Part shown: piece after piece, positions 46,054 to 53,537 of the stretch
Position numbering within the stretch: the stretch's first letter is position 1
Layout of the letters: every line of letters begins with the position of its first letter
Source: Leptolyngbya sp. PCC 6406
GTDB taxonomy: Bacteria > Cyanobacteriota > Cyanobacteriia > Phormidesmidales > Phormidesmidaceae
Reading direction: 5' to 3'
Length of the DNA stretch: 64,000 nucleotides
Assembly (NCBI RefSeq): GCF_000332095.2
Contig: NZ_KI913949.1
Location: 1,539,286 to 1,603,285, forward strand
Translations under genes and position numbers: made by a program
The notes under the pieces: generated by a model
Seen by the model: the letters and a program-made list of their open reading frames with translations, nothing else
What the model was told of the DNA's origin: nothing
The model's database searches: none

Positions 46054-46830
46054 ATGAAGAAGCTAATTAAGGGACTGCGACAATTCCAGAGCGACTACAT
46101 CCCCTCCCACAAGGCACTTATGGAGGAGCTGAGCAAGGGGCAGCATCCTCGGGTGTTATTCATTGCCTGCTCCGATTCTCGGGTGGATCCAGCCCTGATT
46201 ACCCAGTCGGAAATTGGCGATCTCTTTGTCATCCGCAATGCAGGCAATATTATTCCCCCCTTTGAGGCGACCAATGGTGGCGAAGGAGCCACCATTGAAT
46301 ACGCGATAGAGGCTCTGGGCATTCGCCAGGTGATCATCTGCGGCCATACCCAATGCGGTGCCATGAAGGGATTATTGCAACTGGGGGAGCTGGAGGAGAA
46401 GATGCCCCTGATCTATGACTGGCTGCACCACACCGAAGCCACCCGCAAGCTGATTGAAGATCACTATGGCCACTTGGATAAAAAGGAGCGGCTAGATGCC
46501 CTAGTGGCAGAAAATGTCCTGACTCAAATTGAAAATCTTCGCACCTATCCGGTGATTCGTTCCAAGCTCTACCGGGGAGACCTGTCCATCCACGCTTGGC
46601 TCTACAAGATTGAGTTGGGCGAGGTCTTGACCTACGACATGGAAAAACATGCCTTTGTCCCTCCCTACAGCTCAATTGACCCTGACGCCACCCTCAGAGC
46701 GCGGCAAGATCTGCCCATCTCCACCCCCGACCCTGTCTCAGAGGATCCGCTGCCCAGCTATCTGCCGGGGGCCAACCGCCTGTCCCGCGCCCAGGCGGAA
46801 CGGATCTATCGAGGCTCCGCTGCCCGCTAA
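46054..46830 (+). CDS. ccaA: Beta-class carbonic anhydrase (carboxysomal CcaA/IcfA type)
   Basis: 258 residues. Zn ligands and the catalytic dyad are present: CSDSRVDP (Cys and Asp-Arg) and GHTQCGAMKG (His and Cys). The start MKKLIKGLRQFQSDYIPSHK matches cyanobacterial CcaA. The C-terminal extension after YDMEKHAFVPPY, about 55 residues ending in an RLSRAQAERIYRG helix, is of the type used for carboxysome docking. It interconverts CO2 and bicarbonate, feeding Rubisco in the beta-carboxysome. AGAGGC precedes the start. Confidence 0.93.
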   Translation: MKKLIKGLRQFQSDYIPSHKALMEELSKGQHPRVLFIACSDSRVDPALITQSEIGDLFVIRNAGNIIPPFEATNGGEGATIEYAIEALGIRQVIICGHTQCGAMKGLLQLGELEEKMPLIYDWLHHTEATRKLIEDHYGHLDKKERLDALVAENVLTQIENLRTYPVIRSKLYRGDLSIHAWLYKIELGEVLTYDMEKHAFVPPYSSIDPDATLRARQDLPISTPDPVSEDPLPSYLPGANRLSRAQAERIYRGSAAR

Positions 46831-46956
46831 GGGGCTTGCGACTCCATAAATCCCGCTATCATTTCTCTGGGCTCAGGGGACGGGACAGGATATAGTGCCT
46901 ACAGAAATCGCGCCTATAGGTCTTGGACGAACCGTAGAATTGGGTCACAACAGCCT

Positions 46957-47030
46957 GGGGCTGTAGCTCAGATGGATAGAGCAGCCGCCTCCTAAGCGGC
47001 AGGTCGCGCGTTCGAATCGCGCCAGTCCCG
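46957..47030 (+). tRNA. trnR: tRNA-Arg (anticodon CCU)
   Basis: 74 nt, no encoded CCA. Acceptor GGGGCTG pairs with CAGTCCC (one G-T), discriminator G. D-arm GCTCAGATGGATAGAGC; anticodon stem CCGC/GCGG with loop CTCCTAA; T-arm GCGCGTTCGAATCGCGC. Accessory genes follow directly downstream, as often seen at tRNA integration sites. Confidence 0.96.
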
Positions 47031-47059
47031 TTCAGCTAATAGTTGATGAAGTTCCTGCT

Positions 47060-47338
47060 ATGGCGATCGCAGACACCATTTACGAACTCGTGAAAACATT
47101 GCCAGAGGGCAAGGCTAATTTGGTGCTGACGTTTGCCCAGTTTGTGCAGCAGCAGGATCAGGTGCTGGGCGTTAACGGCTCAGCGGAGTCCATCGTTCAG
47201 TGTGTAGCAACGACCCAGTCAGAGCGAGTCGCCCTGAGTCAGCAGGCTAAGGGACGCTTTGCCCATTTGCCTAACAGCAGTGAAGCCTTTGCCCAGCAAA
47301 AGCAGGCTGAAATTGACTGGGAAGATCGGCATCGATGA
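47060..47338 (+). CDS. Antitoxin-like protein of a PIN-toxin pair
   Basis: 92 residues (MAIADTIYELVKTLPEGKAN, then LVLTFAQFVQQQ). The short helical N-terminus and Gln-rich charged tail (EAFAQQKQAEIDWEDRHR) fit antitoxins paired with PIN-domain toxins in cyanobacteria. Its stop overlaps the toxin start as ATGA (47335-47338). With the toxin broken by a stop and a frameshift, the antitoxin may be a solitary relic or may act against related toxins elsewhere. Confidence 0.7.
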   Translation: MAIADTIYELVKTLPEGKANLVLTFAQFVQQQDQVLGVNGSAESIVQCVATTQSERVALSQQAKGRFAHLPNSSEAFAQQKQAEIDWEDRHR

Positions 47339-47734
47339 ACATCATTTTGGATGCTTGCGCGGTGATTGCCTATGAGCGGGGCGAGGCCGGGGCTGAGATA
47401 GTGGAGCGCTTTCTCGTTGAAGAGGATCGCTGCTGGATCCACGCGATTAATCTTTGCGAGGTGTACTACGACTTTTTGCGGGCAGGGGGCCAAGCAGCAG
47501 CGCAAGTGCTGGCTGATTTGCGCAGCTTTGAGGTGCAAATCTATGACCAAGTAGAGGCTGATTGATGGAAGCGGGGGGCATCCCACAAAGCCAGCCTCCG
47601 CAGAATTTCATTAGCAGACTGTTTTGCCTTGGCGCTGGCTCAAAAGCTGGAAGGGAAACTGTTGACTTCTGAATCATGCGGAATTTGACCCCGTGGTGTC
47701 TCAGGGGCTGTGTGCGGTTCAATGCATTCGGTGA
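47335..47734 (+). pseudogene. PIN-domain toxin (VapC-like), inactivated
   Basis: Starts MNIILDACAVIAYERGE with the first PIN Asp, then HAINLCEVYYDFLR. An in-frame TGA at 47563-47565 (probably once Trp) interrupts it. The same frame continues WKRGASHKASLRRISLADCF and ALALAQKLEGKLLTS, with the Asp of the ADCFALALA motif. A one-base shift near 47675 then moves to HAEFDPVVSQGLCAVQCIR, ending at TGA 47732-47734, with the last PIN acidic residues. So all PIN blocks are present but in two frames with one nonsense codon. Confidence 0.8.
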
Positions 47735-47797
47735 ATCGGCGATCGCGTTTTTAACAGCATTCCTTTTGCCCAAAATCGCAAGTAATTTGCGTAAAGG

Positions 47798-47943
47798 CTA
47801 CTCAGCCGTGAGGATTTGAGCAACGGTGAGGGGGAGGTCGGGGAAGGTGGGTGAGGGAATGAGATCGCCCCCTGTGAGGCGTGTCTCTTCGTAGAGGTCA
47901 TCGACGGGCTGCATGAGGGTGATGCAGTTTTTGAGGGGATGTT
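47798..47943 (-). pseudogene. Uma2-family endonuclease remnant, 3' exon side of the intron
   Basis: Encodes HPLKNCITLMQPVDDLYEET, then RLTGGDLIPSPTFPDLPL and TVAQILTAE, the C-terminal end of a Uma2 (DUF820) PD-(D/E)XK family protein; compare LLDGLYEETTLAG in the intact paralogue at 50396. It continues the EYWIV fragment on the far side of the group II intron. Confidence 0.75.
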
Positions 47944-50341
47944 GTTGGGTAGGAGAGAAAGACATCGCTGCCCCTCTCCCCCCTAAGAACCGGACTTGAT
48001 AGTTTCCTCTCATCCGGATCAAGCCCTCTGTGAGCCAACAGGTGTTTTGGCCTGACCATGTACCTGCCGATGACAGGCCTGATGGAGCAATTGTAGGTTC
48101 TCGTCCTGACTCAAACCACCCGCCTGGACAGGAGAGCGGTCATGAGCATGGACTTCCTCGCCATTGACGAGCCCTTCACCACAGACAGGGCACCGCCATT
48201 GCTGACTTTGGGCCAGTCGATAATACGTGGAGCCTCGACTCCAGTATCGCTTGCCATGCCGCTGTTGACGGTGTTGCCAGTAGTCGTGCAGGTCAGGGTC
48301 ATCCGGAGAGGCGGTGCCTTTGACTTTGACATGCCGCTCAATCGTTAAGGAATCGAGCCGAAACAATGAGATGGACTTGTCGCCGTCGGTTGGCGTGTGA
48401 ACCGTGGCCGCAAACACCCAGTGCCGATAGCCAAAGGCTTTGAAATAGCGCTTAGCCACCCAGGTTTTGGATTTGTTGGGATGCCGTCTGAGGCACCACC
48501 GCCAAATCGCCCGCCAGAGTTGGTCATCCATGGCATTGAAGACCCGCTTACTCACGACATGACGGTAGTAGCGTCCCCAGCCCTGCAAAATCGGGTTGAG
48601 GAAACGGATGACCAGGGCCGGTGAGGTGTGCAGGTGCGCTTTGAGCCAGGCTCGTAGCGCTTGCAGTTTGGCATTCACCTTCGCCGCTTGGGGCGTAATC
48701 AAGCACTTCCCTTGTCGGGACTGGATATGGAAGCCCAAGAAATCAAAGCCTTCGTCTTTGTGGACGATGCGCGTTTTCTCAGGATGGAGCATCAGCCCCC
48801 GCTGCTGGAGCCAGTCTTGCAGGATAGGGACTACGGCTTCAAGCGCTTCGCGACTGCGGGCCGTAACGAGGAAGTCGTCGGCATAGCGGATGAACCCGTA
48901 GCGGGTAACCTGGCGGTATCCGACTTGCCCCTCCCGACCCGCTTGGGTACGAGGAAAGGCTTTGCGGTCCCGGAACTGACTCAAGAGCTCGCCCATGCCA
49001 TCGAGGGCAATATTGGCGAGGAGCGGGGAGATGACGCCGCCTTGCGGGGTGCCCGCATCGGTCGTGTGAAACACCTCCGCTTCCATATAGCCTGCCTTCA
49101 ACCATTGCCGAATCCATTCGCGACCGGGACAGAGCCCAATGGCATCGAGAATGAAGTCATGGCTGATGGTATCAAACGCACTTTTGATATCGGCATCAAG
49201 AATCCAACTGTCATGGCCTTGGTTGAGGCGAATCCACGTTTGGTCGATAGCGTCCTGGGCACTGCGTCCGGGCCGAAACCCATAGCTATGTGCCTCAAAG
49301 CGAGCTTCCCAACTGGGTTCCAGGGCATTCTTGACCAGGCTTTGGGCCACTCGGTCAAGGACGCAAGGGATCCCCAGGGGACGCTGTTTACCCTTAGCCT
49401 TGGGAATATATATCCGTCGGGCTGGACGCACCTGACCGGGCGCATAGGCCGACATCTGATGGACCAGGTGCACCCGCTGGGCGGGTGTTAGGGCGGTATA
49501 ACCATCAATGCCCGCCGTCTTGCGTCCGGCATTCAGTTGGGTGACTCGTCGCACCGACCACAACAGGTTGGCATGACTCCGTAGCATCAGTTTCATCAGG
49601 CTTCTCACCCGATTCCACTGCTGCTGTTGGCTCGCCCGGTAAATTCGCCGTCTCAGGTTCCGCAACCGCTTGTTGACCGACTTCCAGACGATGCTGTGCC
49701 AGTCCACTTGCGCTGTCGTAGTTCCGATGTCGTTGCCGACTCTATCTTTCACTCACGATTAGGTTCCTTTACAGTGGTTTATCGGTGAAGACCCACTGGA
49801 AGTCTGCGACCTTTCAGTCCGGGGCAAAGCTTGAACCCCTATCTGCGGCATTACCCACAGCCTTCGCTTTCTCCAGTTTCCTTTACCCGCTAGGGAGTTC
49901 TGCCGCCTTTACAGACTGGCTTACTGAGGCTATCGACCTGGCCTCAGACCCTATCGGGCTTACCGTGTTCCCTACCTGTGACCTGCGACTGTGGGGGGTT
50001 CCATCTATATGCCGGTGGGAGTTCGGTTCCTGCACGGTCAACTCGTAGACTTTGACCGCCCACCCACTTACCTTTTGGTCAGAGTGTTTCAGCCTCTTTC
50101 ACTCGGCTACTGTGACGACACTTACGATGATTCACTCGCGTTAACCCTTCACAGTCTTCGTCTTGCACTCTCTCCAGATGGAGGCTGCCAGAGGTCGTGC
50201 TTGCGTGCCTTGCATTCCATTGCGTTCATTACTTACTAGCAACGTAGGCAGGGTCATTGACCCCGTTACGGGACGATGGGGAGCAAGAATTCCCCAGAGA
50301 GGACGGCCTCTCAGTCAGCAGGTACAGCTTTCACGTCGCAC
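47944..50341 (-). mobile_element. Group II intron with reverse-transcriptase ORF, about 2.4 kb
   Basis: The 5' end is GTGCGAC (reverse complement of 50335-50341), the group II consensus. The 3' end is placed at 47944 (..CCTACCCAAC), which keeps the host Uma2 frame. A domain V hairpin lies at 47987-48020 on the minus strand: GATCCGGATGAGAG, GAAA, CTATCAAGTCCGGTTC, followed by a domain VI stem with GGGAGAG/CTCTCC. The usual AGC triad of domain V reads ATC here. The reverse transcriptase fills domain IV and its stop TGA touches domain V. Confidence 0.85.
48019..49752 (-). CDS. ltrA: Group II intron-encoded reverse transcriptase/maturase with HNH endonuclease
   Basis: 577 residues, intact. Reverse transcriptase blocks: RRIYIPKAKGKQRPLGIP, HSYGFRPGRSAQDA, DADIKSAFDTISH, GTPQGGVISPLLANI and the catalytic RYADDFLV. 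A maturase (X) domain (about 395-445) and a C-terminal HNH module CPVCGEGLVNGEEVHAHD..LLHQACHRQVH complete it. QGGVISP marks it as group II type, not a diversity-generating retroelement enzyme. It splices and mobilises the intron that contains it. The plus strand is also open here (48661-49491), which is only a shadow. Confidence 0.95.
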   Translation of the reverse strand: MKDRVGNDIGTTTAQVDWHSIVWKSVNKRLRNLRRRIYRASQQQQWNRVRSLMKLMLRSHANLLWSVRRVTQLNAGRKTAGIDGYTALTPAQRVHLVHQMSAYAPGQVRPARRIYIPKAKGKQRPLGIPCVLDRVAQSLVKNALEPSWEARFEAHSYGFRPGRSAQDAIDQTWIRLNQGHDSWILDADIKSAFDTISHDFILDAIGLCPGREWIRQWLKAGYMEAEVFHTTDAGTPQGGVISPLLANIALDGMGELLSQFRDRKAFPRTQAGREGQVGYRQVTRYGFIRYADDFLVTARSREALEAVVPILQDWLQQRGLMLHPEKTRIVHKDEGFDFLGFHIQSRQGKCLITPQAAKVNAKLQALRAWLKAHLHTSPALVIRFLNPILQGWGRYYRHVVSKRVFNAMDDQLWRAIWRWCLRRHPNKSKTWVAKRYFKAFGYRHWVFAATVHTPTDGDKSISLFRLDSLTIERHVKVKGTASPDDPDLHDYWQHRQQRHGKRYWSRGSTYYRLAQSQQWRCPVCGEGLVNGEEVHAHDRSPVQAGGLSQDENLQLLHQACHRQVHGQAKTPVGSQRA

Positions 50342-50395
50342 CCACAATCCAGTATTCGGGGATGTTGAGGGCGTTAGGCAGGGGGATGCACCGAA
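50342..50395 (-). pseudogene. Uma2-family remnant, 5' exon side of the intron
   Basis: On the minus strand, ending at 50342, the frame reads LPNALNIPEYWIV plus one base, the conserved end of the Uma2 nuclease core, and is continued by the exon at 47943. The rest of the gene is missing: its place is taken by the stop of the intact Uma2 gene at 50396, so a deletion or recombination between tandem Uma2 genes is likely. Confidence 0.65.
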
Positions 50396-50980
50396 TCAGT
50401 TTCCGGCTCCGAGGAGTTGGGCGGCGGTGAGTTCGGTGGCGAGTTCGGTGAGCAGGGGGGAGGGGATGGCTTGGGTGCCCGCTAGGGTGGTTTCTTCGTA
50501 GAGGCCGTCCAGGAGGGTTAGTAGGGTGACTTGCTGGGTGGTGGGGTCGATGATCCAGTATTCGTCGATCGCACGGGATTGGTATTGCGATCGCTTGTAG
50601 CGATAATCGCGATTTTTGTTTTCCTTCCCCGGCGAGACAACTTCCACTACCAACCGGGGTGGGGGCATGTCTAGGGTGAGGGTGGAGCGGGTGGCCCCGG
50701 CTAGGGCGGCGTCTGCCTCGGGGGACAACACCACCAAGTCTGGCACCCGCACTGTCGCCCGCGCTCCACTCACCACAATTTCAGTTTTCATGCGTAACAG
50801 GGCGGGGGGGAGTCCCTGCTGCACAAAGTACGCCAAGAGCCGAATGGCAATCCTTTGATTGAGATCACTTTCTGGTGGTATCTGCCGTAGCTCTCCCGCC
50901 TCTAGCTCATACAGGGCTTCCCGGTTCTCGGTTGCGGCCCAAAATTCGGCTAGGCCCATTTTCTCTACGGCGACAACCAT
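50396..50980 (-). CDS. Uma2-family endonuclease-like protein (DUF820)
   Basis: 194 residues. PD-(D/E)XK fold: RVPDLVVLSPEAD (Asp), RLVVEVVSPGKENKNRDYRYK (Glu ... Lys; cited across 50620-50680), and DEYWIIDPTTQQVTLL. Uma2 proteins are abundant in cyanobacterial genomes as scattered paralogues; their function is unknown, perhaps nuclease domains of mobile or defence elements. An alternative start lies at MGLAEFW (50959). A related, intron-split remnant lies immediately downstream. Confidence 0.88.
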   Translation of the reverse strand: MVVAVEKMGLAEFWAATENREALYELEAGELRQIPPESDLNQRIAIRLLAYFVQQGLPPALLRMKTEIVVSGARATVRVPDLVVLSPEADAALAGATRSTLTLDMPPPRLVVEVVSPGKENKNRDYRYKRSQYQSRAIDEYWIIDPTTQQVTLLTLLDGLYEETTLAGTQAIPSPLLTELATELTAAQLLGAGN

Positions 50981-51248
50981 CTTTCCCCCCTTGGCCGAGC
51001 TTGGGTTGTGCCCGGTGTCTTCCCATCTTACTCTCCGCCATCTAGCCGGATAGACAGGGATTGCTGAGGGGGAACAGAGCTTGTGGCCCCCCTACCACTG
51101 GTTGCATGGCGTTACCCCTCACTCAATGGGCCATACGGGAATAGGATCGCGCCCAGGGCTATGGGTCGAAAATACACCATCATTGGGCTACCTTGCTGTA
51201 CCTGGGTGCGATCGCGCTAGTGGTCTGTCAACTTCGCCTTTGTGAGTG

Positions 51249-51304
51249 CCTTACGGTGCATTGCTTCGCGTGGGCGAAGCCACGCGAAGCAATGCACCGT
51301 AAGG
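51249..51304. repeat. 56-bp hairpin with perfect 25-bp stem
   Basis: 51249-51273 (CCTTACGGTGCATTGC..) and 51280-51304 are perfect reverse complements around the 6-nt loop GCGAAG. It lies 8 nt before the target duplication of the IS4-family element, and it is the main feature of the 340-base gap between Uma2 and the IS. The rest of that gap holds nothing assignable. Confidence 0.85.
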
Positions 51305-51320
51305 ATGTCATGCCAAGAAC

Positions 51321-52642
51321 CTTAACGGGTGACAAGGGCACTCAACGTCATACGGTACAGGGTTTTGAGATAATGGAGGGGACAAAAAAAAGGGAGCCTC
51401 AGTACAGCTCCCCCAACCAAATATGTTCCCTACATTCTACCAAACTACCCTTCTCACCCATCTCAGTGAAAAGCAGTACTTGACCTTCCAGTTACTGTTG
51501 TTATTGCTACAAGCGCATCGCCAAGTCAAACTCTCCGTCTTAGCCAGCGTCTTTCCTCAGCCCATTCAGTATCAAAGTCGCAAACGGAACTTACAACGCT
51601 TTTTAGCCTTACCCCAACTCACGCTCAAGGTGCTGTGGTTTCCGCTGCTCAAATATTGGATCCGCCAAGTGGAAACGGGACGGGGCTTGAACCGTGACCA
51701 ACGCCGTCGTCTGAGAACGCTCAAACACCATAAACACGGCTATTGGATTCTGGCAATGGACCGCACGGAATGGAAAGGGCGAAATATCTTCATGGTCAGC
51801 GTGGTGTGGGGGACTCATGCTTTACCCGTCTATTGGGAGCGTTTAGGGCGGGCGGGTACGAGTGACCTGAAAACGCAACGGCGACTGCTGAAAGCGGCCC
51901 TGTCCTTGTTTAAGTCCTACCCGGTTCTACTGCTGGGTGACCGGGAGTTCCATAGCCCTAAACTGGCGGACTGGTTGGAGCAGCGCGGGGTGTCCTTTGC
52001 ACTCCGACAGAAAAAGGACTTCCATTTCAAGACCGATACCGATACCGACTATCAAGTCCTCAAAAACGCTGGCTTCAAACCGGGCCAGTCTCGATTTTAT
52101 GAGGGAGTTTTGTGCAACAAGGGCGATGGTATGGGCCCGTTTAATTTAGCGGTGTATTGGAAGCGCTCCTATCGCCAGAAGGGGCCGAAGGAACCGTGGT
52201 ATATCCTGACTAATCTGCCCACCTTGAAGCAAGCCTTAGCAGTCTATCGATGTCGCTGGGGCATTGAACAGCTCTTCAAAGACTTTAAGACTGGGGGCTA
52301 TAACTTGGAGGATACCAAGGTCAATGACACCCGATTCTTAGCCTTAGTTTTACTGATCGCTCTGGCTTACAGTTTGGCGACTCTCCACGGCCAGTGGATG
52401 CAGGAGGCCAAGCTAGCTCAGTATGCCGGACGTCTCCAAGAGCACCAAGATAAGGCTCCACGGCACAGTGACTTTAGCTTCAGTCTCTATGGTCAACGAT
52501 GGCTCTATGCCATGGATTTATGGGCCGATTGGGCGCTCAAGCTGGTAGCCCTCAAACCCCATAAACACCGCTATTTTCAGCGAGGTTTTCACGCCCTATC
52601 CCTTATCCAGCAAGCTCTCTAGGGGGGTTGTCACCCTGTAAG
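51321..52642 (+). mobile_element. IS4-family insertion sequence, 1322 bp, with 9-bp target duplication
   Basis: The ends are CTTAACGGGTGACAA at 51321 and, reverse complemented at 52642, CTTACAGGGTGACAA (13 of 15). It is flanked by GCCAAGAAC at 51312-51320 and 52643-52651, a perfect 9-bp duplication. One intact transposase. All features point to a recent insertion. Confidence 0.93.
51423..52622 (+). CDS. IS4-family transposase
   Basis: 399 residues. DDE residues in ILAMDRTEWKG (Asp), VLLLGDREFHS (Asp) and the YREK box YRCRWGIEQLFKDFKTGGY, which carries Tyr, Arg, Glu and Lys at the family spacing. N-terminal helical DNA-binding region with YQSRKRNLQRFLALP. Intact and in frame with the element ends 100 nt upstream and 20 nt downstream. 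Confidence 0.95.
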   Translation: MFPTFYQTTLLTHLSEKQYLTFQLLLLLLQAHRQVKLSVLASVFPQPIQYQSRKRNLQRFLALPQLTLKVLWFPLLKYWIRQVETGRGLNRDQRRRLRTLKHHKHGYWILAMDRTEWKGRNIFMVSVVWGTHALPVYWERLGRAGTSDLKTQRRLLKAALSLFKSYPVLLLGDREFHSPKLADWLEQRGVSFALRQKKDFHFKTDTDTDYQVLKNAGFKPGQSRFYEGVLCNKGDGMGPFNLAVYWKRSYRQKGPKEPWYILTNLPTLKQALAVYRCRWGIEQLFKDFKTGGYNLEDTKVNDTRFLALVLLIALAYSLATLHGQWMQEAKLAQYAGRLQEHQDKAPRHSDFSFSLYGQRWLYAMDLWADWALKLVALKPHKHRYFQRGFHALSLIQQAL

Positions 52643-52684
52643 GCCAAGAACAGTCATACCCACAAAATCAGGGCTGACAGCGCG

Positions 52685-52829
52685 CTAGTACTGGGCGGCG
52701 GAAATACCCTGGCCGTTCTATCGTGGCACCCTCGGCCCCTCACCCTAGCCCTCTCCCACGGGGCGAGGGGACCGGAAAATGTTGGGCTGACGCGACAATA
52801 GTGGACTGATTTACGCCCTGTGGTACTAG
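52685..52829. repeat. 145-bp MITE, copy 2
   Basis: CTAGTAC at 52685 and GTACTAG at 52823-52829 are perfect ends; the inverted match continues as GGGCG-x-AAAT. It is similar throughout to 21047-21194. No coding capacity. It separates the IS from the FGE-fold fragments and may have truncated the first of them. Confidence 0.78.
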
Positions 52830-52935
52830 CGGCAGCATCGGCGGAGATAGCGCGAACCCGTCCCCTGGCCACTCCAGCGCTCCTGGGGGGCGCTGGGTCG
52901 GCGTGCCTTGACCCAGCCTACGCAATGTTTGCCTG

Positions 52936-53196
52936 GTGTATTCTGGCTCTTGGGGCAGGCCGGGTAAACGCGGCGGTTCCTGGAACAACAATGCTAGGAA
53001 TTGCCGTTCTGCCTTCCGCAACAACAACAATCCGCGCGAATCCAACAACAACATTGGGTTTCGAGTGGTTTGCGTTGCCCCCAGCACTCTTCTGGATCAG
53101 AGCTGGCAGGTGGGAATCTGTCGGGCGTGTTTTGAGGAGTCCAGACCTGCTCCAGCGATATCTGCGGGTATCCGAAAATCAACCGGGGTCGGTTAG
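52936..53196 (+). pseudogene. FGE/C-type-lectin-fold C-terminal fragment, Asn-codon-rich (DGR-template-like)
   Basis: The frame reads RGGSWNNNARNCRSAFRN, then NNNPRESNNNIGFRVVCVAP, the conserved C-terminus of formylglycine-generating-enzyme (SUMF1/EgtB) family proteins. Upstream homology is absent, so it is a fragment. Ten of the Asn positions are AAC or AAT, arranged in runs of three or four, as in template repeats of diversity-generating retroelements whose targets have this fold. The frame ends at TAG 53194-53196. No retroelement-type reverse transcriptase is visible nearby; the one at 48019 is of group II type. Confidence 0.6.
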
Positions 53197-53245
53197 CGTG
53201 GTAGGGAAACCGAAGCGTTGACTGACCCCTCTCAGCTTTGTCGCC

Positions 53246-53537
53246 ATGGCTAGCCTCGTTTTCAAGCCTGAAACCAAGACCGCCCGTTACTTCACCGAGC
53301 AATTAAGTGATGAAGTGAGTCTAGACATGGTATGGTTTCGGTGCCCGGAGGGGAGTTTGTCATGGGCTTCGCCGATCAAGACTCCCAGGGATATAACGAT
53401 GAACGTCCCCAGCATCCGGTGACTGTGCCCAGCTTTTTTATGGGGCGCTACCCTGTCACAGTCGAAACCTGGCCACTGGGTACACGATTAACCCGCAGAT
53501 CCCTAAGTGCGCCCCGTGTGCAGGCTCATAGGAGTTA
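53246..53537 (+). pseudogene. FGE-sulfatase-type N-terminal fragment, frameshifted
   Basis: ATG 53246 begins MASLVFKPETKTARYFTEQL, then SDEVSLDM. A tandem duplication ATGGT-ATGGT at 53327-53336 shifts the frame. The second frame gives MVSVPGGEFVMGFADQDSQG, then YNDERPQHPVTVPSFFMG, RYPVTVETW, the start of the FGE domain. Homology ends at about 53472, where the domain should continue for another 200 residues. So the gene is both frameshifted and truncated. It is convergent with the conflict operon and ends at its last gene. Confidence 0.75.

Noticed and set aside
48661-49491. 276-codon plus-strand open frame opposite the intron reverse transcriptase
   Set aside because: The minus strand carries a full RT/maturase/HNH protein; the plus-strand frame is a shadow.
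48019-49752. Reverse transcriptase considered as the enzyme of a diversity-generating retroelement for the Asn-rich FGE segment
   Set aside because: QGGVISP motif, maturase domain, HNH module and surrounding group II RNA features show it is an intron-encoded protein.
50041-50330. Small open frames between the intron ORF and its 5' end
   Set aside because: This stretch is structured RNA of group II intron domains I-III; short frames there are incidental.
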